A DNA stretch of 29,967 bases from DASWTL01 sp036405495 (GTDB taxonomy: Bacteria > Bacteroidota > Bacteroidia > Sphingobacteriales > Sphingobacteriaceae), in contig DASWXL010000002.1 in NCBI GenBank assembly GCA_036405495.1, positions 1 to 29,967 of the forward strand, given 5' to 3'. How positions within the stretch are numbered: the stretch's first letter is position 1; every line of letters begins with the position of its first letter. The position numbers and the translations under genes were made by a program. Below are positions 21,333 to 29,967 of this stretch, in pieces. The notes under the pieces are model-generated. The model ran no database searches. It saw nothing but the letters and a program-made list of their open reading frames with translations, and was not told where the DNA came from.

Positions 21333-24221
21333 CTATTTCTGGCACATTTCTTTATATGGACAGAAACCGCAATTTTCTTTTTTTCCCGTTTCAGTAAAAG
21401 GAGTATCCCGATCAAAAAGTTCTTCCAGGAGCGTAGAAAGTTTTGCGCGGAAATCGGTTTTCTGCTCTTCCAGGTGTTCGGCCTGCAAAAGCACTTTGCC
21501 GCTGCTTCGGCCTCCCGTATAGAAAAGGGTTCCGTCGTCCTTCATTTTCCGGATGATGTAGAGGTTCGGCTCGACATGCTTCAGGCCTTTTACCTGCTCG
21601 TAAATGAATGTATAGAACAGGGTTTGCATCAGGGCCTTATTTGGCTTTTTACCGTCACGCTCGAAAACCTCATCAAGTGAGCTGAATTTGACTTCATCCC
21701 TCCCGCCTGTTTTGTAATCGACGATACGGGTAGTCCCGTCCTTCACATCGACGCGGTCAATGATCCCGTAAAGTAGAACCTCATGGCGGCTTCCGTTCAC
21801 GTCAATGGGAAATCGGTATTTGTAATCCTTATTATTTTCCAGTTCGGAGATCCTGAATGGCGCTATGTTCTCATCATGAAGCAAGATCGCTTCGGCATAT
21901 TCCTCAACGATCCGCAGAACGATGGTCTGCATGCTGTTAGGATGGCGCAGCTGTCCTTTGTTCCCGAACAGGACATGCGACAATGCGGACCTGCAGAGCG
22001 AAGGAATATCTTTCCTTTTTGCGCGGATCCTCGTGGCAGTGATATTCGGATCTTCATTCACCAGTTCCTGATAGAACCATTCCATTACCTGGTGAAGTAC
22101 CGAACCGATCTGATTGGCCTCCAGATTTTCGGCCACCTCTTCAGGCTCTTTGATCTTTGCAACATAACGGAAAAAGAACTGAAGCGAACAGTTCAGGTAG
22201 GTGGTAAGGGCGGTGGCGGATATCTTTTCGTCATTCCACTTTCCGGTTGCCTGGAGAAAGCGCTGTAAAGCACTCCACACCTTTCCTGTTTTGGGAATGA
22301 CCAGATTTTGCCGTGGTTCGATCCGTACGGGCTGGCTTTGCCGGTGGTATTCGAACCGGAAATTGCTTTCAAACTCCAGTTGCCGTAAGAAACGGCTCGG
22401 TTCGCCGCTGTTGCTCTCATCCACTAAACTATTGTAGGTCACCGAAACATCGGCCGGGCGCTGCAGAAGGCGATAGAAAAGATAGGCGGAAATAGCATCC
22501 TGGTTCTCAAGCACCGGCAGGCCGTAAGCCCGTCGGATGCTGTCGGGTATAAAACTAGGCGAAACGCTTAGTTTGGGTATGGTTCCCTCATTAACGCCCA
22601 GAATGATCACTTTTTCAAAATCCAGGCAGCGGCTCTCCAATAACCCCATGACCTGTATGCCTCTGAGGGGTTCGCCTTCCAGAGGAACCGACAGGCCCTG
22701 CAGGGTTTTTCGTATAAGCGCCAGAACGAAGGTTAACGGTAAATTTACGGCATATTCGGCGAGGCCGTCATAGAGCAGATTAAGGTTCTTGCTTACCGCC
22801 ATCAGCAGGTTGGCTTCCAGCTGTTGCAGCCGGCCGTTTTTCTGACGCTGCTCGAGTACGGCAGTCAGCAGAACATACAGCGCATCGATACACTGCAAAC
22901 CGTCATGCTTTACCGTGAAGAAGTTCGGCGCAAGTGCCGACGAGAACAATAGCTCTGGCAGGGGGACTTCCAGCCACTGATTATCGAGCATCCGCTTCTG
23001 TAAGATGTCCCGCTCCCTTTCCGTGACCCCTGACAGGGGGTGCGACAGGAATGCCTGCACATCCCGGTAGTTGATCGTGCCCTTATTTTCTTTATGTACC
23101 TGCTCCTGCACGTGAAGCCACAACTCGATCAGTCCGAAAACCGTCGATTGTGCCAGCGGGTAGCCCATTGTGACGTTGACCTTGCCTGCTTCAGGAGCGA
23201 TCGTTTGCAATACCGGGACCAGCAACGTCTCGTCAGCAATAATAATGGCCGTTTGCTCCGGGTCATCACTGCGCAGGAATTCCTCCGGCCGGATAAACTC
23301 ATTGATAGCTTTTGCCTGTGACGTATAGCCCTGCGTTTCGATCACCCGGATCTGCGTCTGGCGGTCTTTGATCCGCGCGGGAGACGCTCCCAGCGCGTTC
23401 TGCAGATCAGTTTTCGTTAAGTTTCGCCGGAGGAATAATCCCGCTTCCTGAAGTTCATCGTCGGTGTAATAGGTATCAGTATCGAAATAAAACAACGCCC
23501 TGCCTTCGTCCTGCCACTTCTTAAATAACCGGCTTTCGCATTTGTTGAGGGCATTGAAGCCCACAAATACCAGTTTCGTGTACGGATCGGTAAAGTTCGG
23601 TGATGCTGCATTTCCGGTTGCCAGCTGACGGTACAGGTGGGCCGTGGTGCTCGTTCCAAGTGACGTTAACTGTTCGTGAAACGCTTTATATAACTTAGGC
23701 ATCCGCTTCCACAGGTCGATGAACTTCTGCTGATGTTCCTGTTGTTTCTCCTCTGAGAACGAGCCCCAGAACTGTTCCAGGAACTTATGCTGCTCGGCGC
23801 TGAAGTGCGGGAACTGCTTTGCTATCACAGCGATGTCTTCGAGCTCACAAAAAAGCTCATCGGGGTCCACCAGATCGTAATCGATCTGGGCAAAATCGTT
23901 GAGAATGATCTCAGCGACCGGATAGAACTGATCGGGGGTAAAGGCGGTTTTACCTTCCGCTTTCAGCAGCTTATTGAACTCCTGGTGAAGAATAAAGAAC
24001 TGCCGGATCTGGTCGGCAACAAGTTTGTCCGACGACCTGGCAAAGAATTCGCCTACGGTAAAGAAAGCGGGGCTCCATGATGATCTCCCTGCCGTTTCGC
24101 CCAGATGTTTCTTCAGAAACAAAACCGGACGTTTATTATTGAAAACGATAGCCACATCTTTCAGACCATCACCAAACCGTGCGGTCAGATCAGTTGCGAC
24201 TTCATGTAAGAATGATCTCAT
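21333..24221 (-). CDS. addB: AddB-like PD-(D/E)XK nuclease with iron-sulfur cluster motif
   Basis: A 962-aa partner of the AddA-type helicase-nuclease just upstream. Together they resect double-strand DNA ends for RecA-dependent repair. The N-terminal part has the UvrD-like fold pattern but no Walker A motif, so this helicase module should be inactive, as expected for AddB. The C-terminal RecB-type nuclease shows YGIIDRVDV and IVDYKTGG (Asp835, Lys837). Four cysteines form the AddB iron-sulfur signature: Cys678 in YLNCSLQFFF, and Cys951, Cys954 and Cys960 in the final CGFCPYKEMC. It lies 107 nt after addA, a gap with no gene. That gap contains GCGTTCAGCATGAC (24307-24320), similar to short repeats I recall from intergenic DNA of this group. 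Confidence 0.9.
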   Translation of the reverse strand: MRSFLHEVATDLTARFGDGLKDVAIVFNNKRPVLFLKKHLGETAGRSSWSPAFFTVGEFFARSSDKLVADQIRQFFILHQEFNKLLKAEGKTAFTPDQFYPVAEIILNDFAQIDYDLVDPDELFCELEDIAVIAKQFPHFSAEQHKFLEQFWGSFSEEKQQEHQQKFIDLWKRMPKLYKAFHEQLTSLGTSTTAHLYRQLATGNAASPNFTDPYTKLVFVGFNALNKCESRLFKKWQDEGRALFYFDTDTYYTDDELQEAGLFLRRNLTKTDLQNALGASPARIKDRQTQIRVIETQGYTSQAKAINEFIRPEEFLRSDDPEQTAIIIADETLLVPVLQTIAPEAGKVNVTMGYPLAQSTVFGLIELWLHVQEQVHKENKGTINYRDVQAFLSHPLSGVTERERDILQKRMLDNQWLEVPLPELLFSSALAPNFFTVKHDGLQCIDALYVLLTAVLEQRQKNGRLQQLEANLLMAVSKNLNLLYDGLAEYAVNLPLTFVLALIRKTLQGLSVPLEGEPLRGIQVMGLLESRCLDFEKVIILGVNEGTIPKLSVSPSFIPDSIRRAYGLPVLENQDAISAYLFYRLLQRPADVSVTYNSLVDESNSGEPSRFLRQLEFESNFRFEYHRQSQPVRIEPRQNLVIPKTGKVWSALQRFLQATGKWNDEKISATALTTYLNCSLQFFFRYVAKIKEPEEVAENLEANQIGSVLHQVMEWFYQELVNEDPNITATRIRAKRKDIPSLCRSALSHVLFGNKGQLRHPNSMQTIVLRIVEEYAEAILLHDENIAPFRISELENNKDYKYRFPIDVNGSRHEVLLYGIIDRVDVKDGTTRIVDYKTGGRDEVKFSSLDEVFERDGKKPNKALMQTLFYTFIYEQVKGLKHVEPNLYIIRKMKDDGTLFYTGGRSSGKVLLQAEHLEEQKTDFRAKLSTLLEELFDRDTPFTETGKKENCGFCPYKEMCQK

Positions 24222-24328
24222 ATTATTATATTTTATCCTGGCGTTTGATCCGGAACCCGCCCCGGTTTATTTTGGTTATGAAATAACACCTTCGGCGAGT
24301 CCTTGGGCGTTCAGCATGACTCAACCTG

Positions 24329-27300
24329 TTAAACGGCCTTCAGCTCCTTCAAATAACCGTAATACAAATAAGCTTCGATATTTTTATACCCCATTTCCTG
24401 TAACAGATCGCGGTATTCTTTCACCTGTTTGTAATGCTGCGGTTTCGGCTCACCGGTAAATTTAAAGTCGATGATCAACACCTGCTCATCCCCTATCAGT
24501 ACCTTATCCGGGCGATAGCTCTCGCCCGTACTGCTAATGATGGTCCGTTCGTTGAAAGAAGTGTACGGCTTGTCTAATAAAGCACGAAGAGCCGGTTGAA
24601 GCAGCACGCTCTCCGCCAGCTGAAGGATCTCATTTTCTTCCGCTTTCCTGAACCATCCTTCCGTTTGCATCTGCCTGACAACTGCAGACAATCCGTTAAT
24701 GTCGTTTACCCTGGCCAGCACCTCATGAAGGATGATGCCCCGGCGCTGCGAGCTGTTGCCGCTCAACAGATCGATCTGCTCCCACACTTTCTTATCCGTG
24801 AGGGCCTCATTCAAGCGGTTAGACAGCGGATAGGACCTGAAGCACCAGCTATGGCCGGTGTGTTTTTCGTTCTCAGGAGACTTTTTTTCCTTCTTTTCAA
24901 CCGCCGCAACGATCGCCAGTTCATCATTTTCGAAGGTGGTGTTCAGTTCTGAAACATACGACGCCAATGGGAACCTGATAAGATCTCCGGCCATCGTGAA
25001 CTGGTTGTCCTTGCCAGGGGCCTGTCCCGGAGCCGTGATATACAAGTGCTTTTTTGTCCGCGTGGTAGCAACATACAGCATATTGAGGGCATCCATATAA
25101 TTAAAAAGAAGCTCTTCAAAATATGCCGTGCCAAATGCCGACTGGCCAAGGCTCTTTTTATAGTGTACCGGAAGGCTGTTCAGCATGGCATAAGGCGTTT
25201 CGCCGGTGTTTACCCAGAAAATGCTGTTCGACATTCCGTCCAGGTTCCAGCTGCAGAACGGTATCATCACAACATCAAAAGCAAGTCCCTTGGACTTGTG
25301 AATGGTCATGACCTGCACCGCATCGCTTCTTTCAGAGGCAGGCAGCGCTTTCCTTAGTCCCTCTTCCTCCCACCAGTGCAGGAAACTGCTGCTCCCACGC
25401 TCGCCCTGTCTTGCAAAGCTGCTCACCATGTCGCGGAATGCAAGCAGATAAGGGAAGTGGAGAGCTATTTTATCAAGCTGATAGGCCCCTATCAGCTGTT
25501 CGATCAGTTCCGGCAAGGGCAGCTGCTGCCAGTTATCCCAGCCGGCGCATAGCAGTTCCGGCAAATAGCCTTTCAGATCTTTAACGTCGGCGGCATTCAG
25601 TTTCAGCCAGAGCTCAGGATCAACGGTCTTCTGGTGTTGCTGCGAATAGAAATGAATGCATGTCGCTTTATACAGTGCCGACTGGTCGCGCTTCCCGACC
25701 ATCGCGTAAAGCGTATTGAGCAGGAGGCGGACGGCCGAGTTATTGGCGATCAATAAGGCTTCGCCGGAAAGTACTTCGTAAGGTTTTTCACGTCCCTGCT
25801 GGTCCTGCATCAGGTATTCTATCACATCCCGGGCTTCTCCGTTGGTCCTTACAAGGATACAGATCTGGCCCGCTTCATATGTGCCGTTACTTATCCAGTC
25901 ATTGAGCGTTTCCGCCAGCCGGCTTAATGCTTCTTCCTTATATTCCGATCCGCGTGTGCGGTTATCCTTAACACGAACGTAATTCACCTGAACGGAACCG
26001 CCGCCGGGCGTTGTTGGCGCTTTATGCTGATAGCTCTGCTCATAAGCGCCGGTAATGATCCGGTCGTAACCCTGCGTCTGCCACCAGGTGTCAAAAAACT
26101 CCTGGCCGCCGTCTTCCACCACCTTGTTATTCAGGTGCGATTGCAGAAAGACCGGCGCGTGTTTAAACAGGAAGTTGTTAAAATCTATAATATTGGCTGC
26201 ACTGCGGTAGTTCTCCTTCAGATTATCATCGAAAACCTGTGTCTCGCCGATGTTTTGCTTTGCGCGACTATGCAGAATACGCCAGTCGCCGTTGCGCCAC
26301 CGGTAGATCGACTGCTTGACATCGCCCACAATGAGGTGATCGATCAGCTTTCCGCTGGCCTCGGCTATGGCATTTCTGAGCAGCGGCAAAAAGTTATCCC
26401 ATTGGAACGAAGAGGTGTCCTGAAATTCGTCGAACAGGAAGTGCCGGTAACGGCTGCCCATCTTTTCCCATACAAAGGAGGGGTTGCTGTCTTCCTCACC
26501 GGTGATGCCCTTTAAGAGGTTCTGAGCATCGCTGATCAGCAAGCTTTGATTTTCCTGGCGATATTCCTTTAATAAGCCGGCCATCTCCTGCATCAGGCGC
26601 AGATAATATAGGTTGGCGCTGATGGCTTTAGCCATCTGATAGTTCGGTACCTGCTCCTTGTAAAAGTCGATCAGTTCGTTGAGAACGGGATTCAGCCGAT
26701 CGTATAAAATAGAGACGTTGGCGCTTAAACCACCTTTCTGCCATTCGTCCGGTTCGTCGACGACTTTCGCAAGACTTGCGACCTTTGAGTAATCGCCATC
26801 CAGAATTTTCGCGATACAGGCGAGGGGTGATCTTGACTTGCCTTTAAGCTCGTCCAATGAAACACCCGAATGCCGTAATATATCCGAGGCAGTCTTGGCG
26901 CCGCTGTTCAAGGTCGATTCAAAATATTCGATCTGCTGTTTGGTAACATGCTGCAGATCGGTGAACAGAGCAGCCGGATCGAAAGCTTTCAGCGCATTTT
27001 CAAAAGGCTGGTATCGCTCCTTGAAGATCTCACCGGCCAGGTTGAGCAGCGTTTCATGGTAGTTCCAGCTTTTGTTGTCGCGCACCCGCTCAAGTGCCAG
27101 GTTGATGATCCACTGCAACAGCTCCGGATTACGGTCTAGCTGGCTGTTCAGTTTCGATGCCAGTTCCTGTTTCACCTTTTCGGTGTTCATCTCGAGTTTG
27201 TAGCCGTTATCCAACCCCAGCTCAAACGAAAAGCTGCGGATCACCTTTTGAACAAACCCATCGATGGTATTGACTGCAAAGCGGCTGTAATCATGCAGGA

Positions 27301-27613
27301 TACGACGGTATATACCGTGAGCCTGTTCTTGTAACCGGGTTTCATCAAGATGAGGGTGTGCCTGCAAAATGATCTGCCGGAAGGTTTTTACGTCCTCATG
27401 CCCCAGTGCCAGCCCTTTCAACACTTCCAGAATGCGGCTCTTCATCTCTTCCGTTGCCTTGTTGGTGAACGTCACGGCAAGGATCTCCCGGTATTTCGTT
27501 TCGCCGGAAAACAACAACGTGAGGTAGTGTGCCGTGAGGCTGAACGTTTTACCCGAACCGGCTGAGGCTTGCAGGATCTTGATGGGTTTTTGAAGCATGG
27601 AAGAATAACTCAT
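24329..27613 (-). CDS. addA: AddA/RecB-like UvrD helicase-nuclease
   Basis: A 1094-aa superfamily 1A helicase with a fused nuclease that unwinds and degrades DNA from double-strand breaks. Motifs in order: Walker A ASAGSGKT (16-23, Lys22), motif Ia AVTFTNKATEEMK, motif II FDEFQDT (394-400), QSIYRWR (motif III), VMTIHKSKGLAF (motif V) and YVATTRTKKHLY (motif VI). The C-terminal RecB-family nuclease has DEQVLIIDFKF (Asp1049, Lys1051). The nuclease domain and the AddB-type gene next to it point to AddAB rather than RecBCD or a plain UvrD. I keep the ATG at 27613; an ATG five codons later (27598) is equally possible. Gene order is addA-addB, unlike addB-addA in Bacillus subtilis. Confidence 0.92.
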   Translation of the reverse strand: MSYSSMLQKPIKILQASAGSGKTFSLTAHYLTLLFSGETKYREILAVTFTNKATEEMKSRILEVLKGLALGHEDVKTFRQIILQAHPHLDETRLQEQAHGIYRRILHDYSRFAVNTIDGFVQKVIRSFSFELGLDNGYKLEMNTEKVKQELASKLNSQLDRNPELLQWIINLALERVRDNKSWNYHETLLNLAGEIFKERYQPFENALKAFDPAALFTDLQHVTKQQIEYFESTLNSGAKTASDILRHSGVSLDELKGKSRSPLACIAKILDGDYSKVASLAKVVDEPDEWQKGGLSANVSILYDRLNPVLNELIDFYKEQVPNYQMAKAISANLYYLRLMQEMAGLLKEYRQENQSLLISDAQNLLKGITGEEDSNPSFVWEKMGSRYRHFLFDEFQDTSSFQWDNFLPLLRNAIAEASGKLIDHLIVGDVKQSIYRWRNGDWRILHSRAKQNIGETQVFDDNLKENYRSAANIIDFNNFLFKHAPVFLQSHLNNKVVEDGGQEFFDTWWQTQGYDRIITGAYEQSYQHKAPTTPGGGSVQVNYVRVKDNRTRGSEYKEEALSRLAETLNDWISNGTYEAGQICILVRTNGEARDVIEYLMQDQQGREKPYEVLSGEALLIANNSAVRLLLNTLYAMVGKRDQSALYKATCIHFYSQQHQKTVDPELWLKLNAADVKDLKGYLPELLCAGWDNWQQLPLPELIEQLIGAYQLDKIALHFPYLLAFRDMVSSFARQGERGSSSFLHWWEEEGLRKALPASERSDAVQVMTIHKSKGLAFDVVMIPFCSWNLDGMSNSIFWVNTGETPYAMLNSLPVHYKKSLGQSAFGTAYFEELLFNYMDALNMLYVATTRTKKHLYITAPGQAPGKDNQFTMAGDLIRFPLASYVSELNTTFENDELAIVAAVEKKEKKSPENEKHTGHSWCFRSYPLSNRLNEALTDKKVWEQIDLLSGNSSQRRGIILHEVLARVNDINGLSAVVRQMQTEGWFRKAEENEILQLAESVLLQPALRALLDKPYTSFNERTIISSTGESYRPDKVLIGDEQVLIIDFKFTGEPKPQHYKQVKEYRDLLQEMGYKNIEAYLYYGYLKELKAV

Positions 27614-27689
27614 ATAAACTCGAAAACGCGCCCGAATGGCGGCAAAGTAATATAGATAAAGCGATTGGAGTTAAAAATATAAAAGCCAC

Positions 27690-27714
27690 AAAAAAAGCCG
27701 GCAAAAAACCGGCT
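27690..27714 (-). terminator. Terminator of the family 3 glycosidase gene
   Basis: On the minus strand AGCCGG (27714-27709) pairs with CCGGCT (27701-27696), followed by a seven-base T tract. It lies about 22 nt after the gene's stop codon and before the addA upstream region. Confidence 0.85.
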
Positions 27715-27735
27715 CTCTTGTCATATAAAATACCG

Positions 27736-29454
27736 CTAATTCAGTCCGTCACCATTCTTAAAGAACGCATTGATGGTTACCGGCAGTTTACCGGTTGCTT
27801 TAATTTCACCTTTGATCACTTTAAACGCGGAGAACTGCAGTTGTTCGCTGTTCTGATAATTGACCAGAAGCGTTTTAGCCTGCTCGATGCCCGGCAATCC
27901 GGCGATGGTATATGGATTCGCAAAAACGCTGATGATCGAATTCATTTTTGCCAGTTGCGGAATCAGGAGTTTCACATCATTGCTATAATCTAAAGTGCCT
28001 CCCGGGCGTTTGCGGGTATCGAACACGCCAACGATGATCTGTTCGTACTGCTCCAGATCGTTCAGCAGCCTTTCAATATCCGCGGGAGCCGCCTTTTTGT
28101 CGATCAGAAACGGCAATGAGTTAGTGAAATGCGTTTGGAGGTGCGTTTGGAATGGCATGATCTGAGGTGTTCCGATCGCTACCAGTGCAGTTTTCTTGCT
28201 GCGGTCAAAACCGGAGATCAGCGAATCGCTGTTCAGGACGGTAACGGCTGCATCGGCTAACTGCTGATTTAGTACCCGGGCTTCCGGACGGCTCAGGTCT
28301 GAAAGTATATTGGCCGACGACACGCTCTCAAGGTCGTTTAAGCCTGTCCAGTATTTGGCGGCCAGTACCTTTTTAACGCTCGCGTTTATTCTGTCCCAGC
28401 TCAGGCGTTTTTGCCGAATGGCTTTCCTGATCTTTTTGACTGCAAGTTTTGAGTTCTCGGATAGTTCAAGAACGTCCATTCCCGCTTCAAGTCCGCGGAT
28501 CTCTGCTTCACCATCCTTGAAATATTTCGTCACGCCCTTCATATCCATAGCGTCCGAAAAGATCAGCCCTTTATAATTCAGATCGTTTCTGAGGATATCC
28601 GTAACGATCGGCTTCGACAAGGTAGAGGGAAGCTTTGGTGTCGGATCCAGGGCAGGAATATTCATATGGGCGATCATGATGCCGGAAGCGCCTTCCGCGA
28701 TCACTTCTTTGAACGGATACATTTCCAGGGAATCAAGCCGTTCGCGGGTGAACTTCAGCTGTGGAAGATCGTAGTGCGAATCGACATCCGTATCGCCGTG
28801 GCCCGGAAAGTGCTTGAGCGTAACCAGCACGCCCTCGTCGTGAAGGCCTTTCATGTATGCTGCTCCCTTTTCGGCAACTTTATATTTATTATCGCCGAAT
28901 GACCGGTAATTGATGACCGGATTTTTAGGATTGTTGTTCACGTCCATCACCGGGGCGAAGTTTACCTGCATGCCCAGACGCTTAAAATCTTTAGCTATCT
29001 GACGCCCCATCTCATAGATCAGTTTATTGTCCTGAATAGCACCCAGGGTCATCTGGTATGGGTACGACATCGTGCTGTCTAATCGCATGCCTAGCCCCCA
29101 TTCGGCATCCATGGCAACCAATAACGGCGTTTTTGCCAATTCCTGATACTGGTTGGTCACAGCGGCTTGTCTTCCCGGGCCTCCCTGAAAGAATACTACG
29201 CCGCCCAGTTTTTCTTTTTTGATCACGCGACCGACAGAGTCGGCATACTTCTGACCAAGGTTGGTGTGCGCCCGAACCATAAAGAGCTGAGCAATGCGTT
29301 GCCGGCGGTTCAGTTTTTTAAATACAGAATCAACCCAGGCGTTTTCTTCCTGTAGAGTTTCTATAAAAGGTTTTTGAGTTTGTGCCCCGGCAGAAAATCC
29401 TGCGGCCACAAGCAAGAGCGAAAGAATTACGCCGCTTTTTGCCTTCATTTTCAT
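27736..29454 (-). CDS. Secreted glycoside hydrolase family 3, NagZ-like beta-N-acetylhexosaminidase
   Basis: A 572-aa exported enzyme with a signal peptide (about 1-24, ending AGAQ). The catalytic barrel (about 40-380) carries the NagZ-type sequence KHFPGHGDTDVDSH (214-227), which holds the Asp-His acid/base dyad (Asp225, His227) typical of GH3 N-acetylglucosaminidases. The nucleophile is Asp301 in IFSDAMDMKGV. A GH3 C-terminal domain (about 395-570) follows. Probable substrates are GlcNAc-anhydromuropeptides or other amino-sugar glycans of the cell wall, processed in the periplasm. I recall Bacteroidota homologues of about 1000 aa fused to a C-terminal serine beta-lactamase-like domain; here the protein stops after the GH3 part and a terminator follows at once, so this one lacks the fusion. 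A second ATG two codons downstream could also be the start. Confidence 0.9.
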   Translation of the reverse strand: MKMKAKSGVILSLLLVAAGFSAGAQTQKPFIETLQEENAWVDSVFKKLNRRQRIAQLFMVRAHTNLGQKYADSVGRVIKKEKLGGVVFFQGGPGRQAAVTNQYQELAKTPLLVAMDAEWGLGMRLDSTMSYPYQMTLGAIQDNKLIYEMGRQIAKDFKRLGMQVNFAPVMDVNNNPKNPVINYRSFGDNKYKVAEKGAAYMKGLHDEGVLVTLKHFPGHGDTDVDSHYDLPQLKFTRERLDSLEMYPFKEVIAEGASGIMIAHMNIPALDPTPKLPSTLSKPIVTDILRNDLNYKGLIFSDAMDMKGVTKYFKDGEAEIRGLEAGMDVLELSENSKLAVKKIRKAIRQKRLSWDRINASVKKVLAAKYWTGLNDLESVSSANILSDLSRPEARVLNQQLADAAVTVLNSDSLISGFDRSKKTALVAIGTPQIMPFQTHLQTHFTNSLPFLIDKKAAPADIERLLNDLEQYEQIIVGVFDTRKRPGGTLDYSNDVKLLIPQLAKMNSIISVFANPYTIAGLPGIEQAKTLLVNYQNSEQLQFSAFKVIKGEIKATGKLPVTINAFFKNGDGLN

Positions 29455-29485
29455 GTAATACTAGCTTAGGTGAATTAGGAACCGC

Positions 29486-29493
29486 CAAATATA
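29486..29493 (-). promoter_or_regulatory. -7 promoter box of the glycosidase gene
   Basis: TATATTTG on the minus strand is an exact TAnnTTTG box, about 32 nt before the ATG. No clear -33 TTTG is seen. Confidence 0.55.
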
Positions 29494-29552
29494 GGTCATT
29501 TTAAATTTTGATCTGCAGAATAGTTCGGGGATTTAAATCGCAAACAGGATGA

Positions 29553-29673
29553 TATGCCGCAGATTTGACAAAAGGAGATAAGTGGCATGGTTTTTCGGCA
29601 TACCTGTATAGAAGCTTATACCGCTGAAGAGCGGACAAAAAACCGACCTGAGCCAGAGAATATCACAAGCCAG
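29553..29673 (+). other. Gene-free structured stretch, possible small RNA
   Basis: Two hairpins are visible: TATGCCG (29553-29559) with CGGCATA (29596-29602), and CCGCT-GAAG-AGCGG (29621-29634). They are followed by the strong hairpin at 29674. The three hairpins in series before a T-rich end, with no annotated gene reading on the plus strand, suggest a small structured transcript. I find no clear promoter, so this is only a candidate. The stretch also contains the 10-bp palindrome GATTTAAATC (29530-29539), just upstream. Confidence 0.3.
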
Positions 29674-29704
29674 AGATCCCGCCGGCAAAATACCGGCGGG
29701 ATCT
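29674..29704. terminator. Strong hairpin terminator near the lipoprotein gene
   Basis: AGATCCCGCCGG (29674-29685) pairs over 12 bp with CCGGCGGGATCT (29693-29704), with a 7-nt loop. The following TATTTTG tract favours the plus strand; on the minus strand, where the lipoprotein gene ends 20 nt earlier, the bases after the stem are CTGGCTTG and the T tract is poor. It probably terminates the lipoprotein gene and may also end a plus-strand transcript. Confidence 0.7.
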
Positions 29705-29723
29705 TATTTTGTCATACAACCCC

Positions 29724-29924
29724 TTAGGGCTGTGGCTGCGGTACGGTAGTGGTATCAATAACGGAAGTATCCATGATTCCGGTGTCATTGGTCATGGTAT
29801 CCATCAGGATATTAGAATCCGTAACGATTGAAGTATCGGTATTGTCGGTTCCGTTTTGGTTGGATCCACCGCAAGCGGTAACAGCTAATACGGCCGGTAA
29901 TAGAAATACTAAGTGATTTTTCAT
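29724..29924 (-). CDS. Small Asp/Thr-rich lipoprotein
   Basis: A 66-aa protein with a lipoprotein signal peptide: a short positive start (MKN), a hydrophobic core and the lipobox VTAC (15-18), so Cys18 would be lipidated and the protein anchored in a membrane. The mature part of about 49 residues is low in complexity, with repeated Asp, Thr, Asn and Met in patterns such as TDTS, TDSN and MDTS, and ends in PQPQP. No known domain is visible. The acidic, Thr-rich tail could be a disordered linker, a metal- or cation-binding surface or a glycosylation target; I cannot decide. Divergence of such tails is usual, so homology searches may find only the signal peptide. Confidence 0.75.
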   Translation of the reverse strand: MKNHLVFLLPAVLAVTACGGSNQNGTDNTDTSIVTDSNILMDTMTNDTGIMDTSVIDTTTVPQPQP

Positions 29925-29967
29925 AGGTGTTCTTGGAAAACTTACATGGAATCACGCATGCCGGTAT

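Noticed and set aside
26024..26515. 163-aa plus-strand open frame inside addA
   Set aside because: It overlaps the helicase motif II region completely and shows no recognisable domain or promoter.
29587..29727. 46-codon plus-strand frame with AGGAG nine bases upstream
   Set aside because: It reads through two hairpins including the strong terminator and overlaps the lipoprotein gene end; composition looks random and Shine-Dalgarno sites are little used in this phylum.

Overview
The window is an ordinary chromosomal segment of a Bacteroidota bacterium, most probably a member of Sphingobacteriales (Pedobacter/Mucilaginibacter-like). I infer this from promoter boxes of the phylum-specific TTTG / TAnnTTTG type, A-rich rather than Shine-Dalgarno start regions, gene families typical of the phylum (two-module FtsX permeases of about 800 aa, a CarB without the C-terminal regulatory domain) and intergenic heptamer repeats. 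No phage, insertion sequence, integron or CRISPR array is visible.

Layout. 1-1.4 kb: 3' end of carB (+). 1.5-5.8 kb (-): a tryptophan transcription unit trpE-trpG-trpC followed by hflX. In front of trpE is a complete ribosome-mediated attenuator: a consensus promoter, a 24-aa leader peptide with three consecutive Trp codons, a candidate antiterminator and a 9-bp terminator hairpin with a T tract. 5.8-6.2 kb (-): a small four-helix membrane protein. 6.4-10.7 kb (+): two secreted amidohydrolase-family genes holding three amidohydrolase modules, only one with an intact metal site. 10.8-16.5 kb (-): a tripartite efflux operon (HlyD adaptor, ABC ATPase, FtsX/MacB-type permease, TolC). Divergent from it at 16.7-19.4 kb (+) is a two-component system, a sigma-54-activating response regulator plus its histidine kinase. 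The efflux operon has a sigma-54-like -24/-12 promoter and an upstream inverted repeat at enhancer distance, so the two-component pair probably drives it.

19.4-19.7 kb (-): a single-gene RNA unit with its own consensus promoter and terminator. It encodes a 114-nt class II tRNA with a leucine-type body, a GUC (Asp) anticodon and a 45-nt variable region. 19.7-20.2 kb (+): an Lrp/AsnC regulator. 20.3-21.3 kb (-): pyruvate dehydrogenase E1 beta. 21.3-27.6 kb (-): an AddAB-type double-strand-break repair helicase-nuclease pair (addA then addB). 27.7-29.5 kb (-): a secreted family 3 glycosidase of the NagZ type. 29.5-29.72 kb: a gene-free stretch with three successive hairpins. 29.7-29.9 kb (-): a small Asp/Thr-rich lipoprotein.

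Most interesting: the chimeric tRNA at 19479-19592, the complete trp attenuator at 5596-5762, the sigma-54 promoter/enhancer pair at 16537-16635, and three different 7-bp tandem arrays, each overlapping a gene's start or stop codon (carB stop, trpG start, trpE stop).
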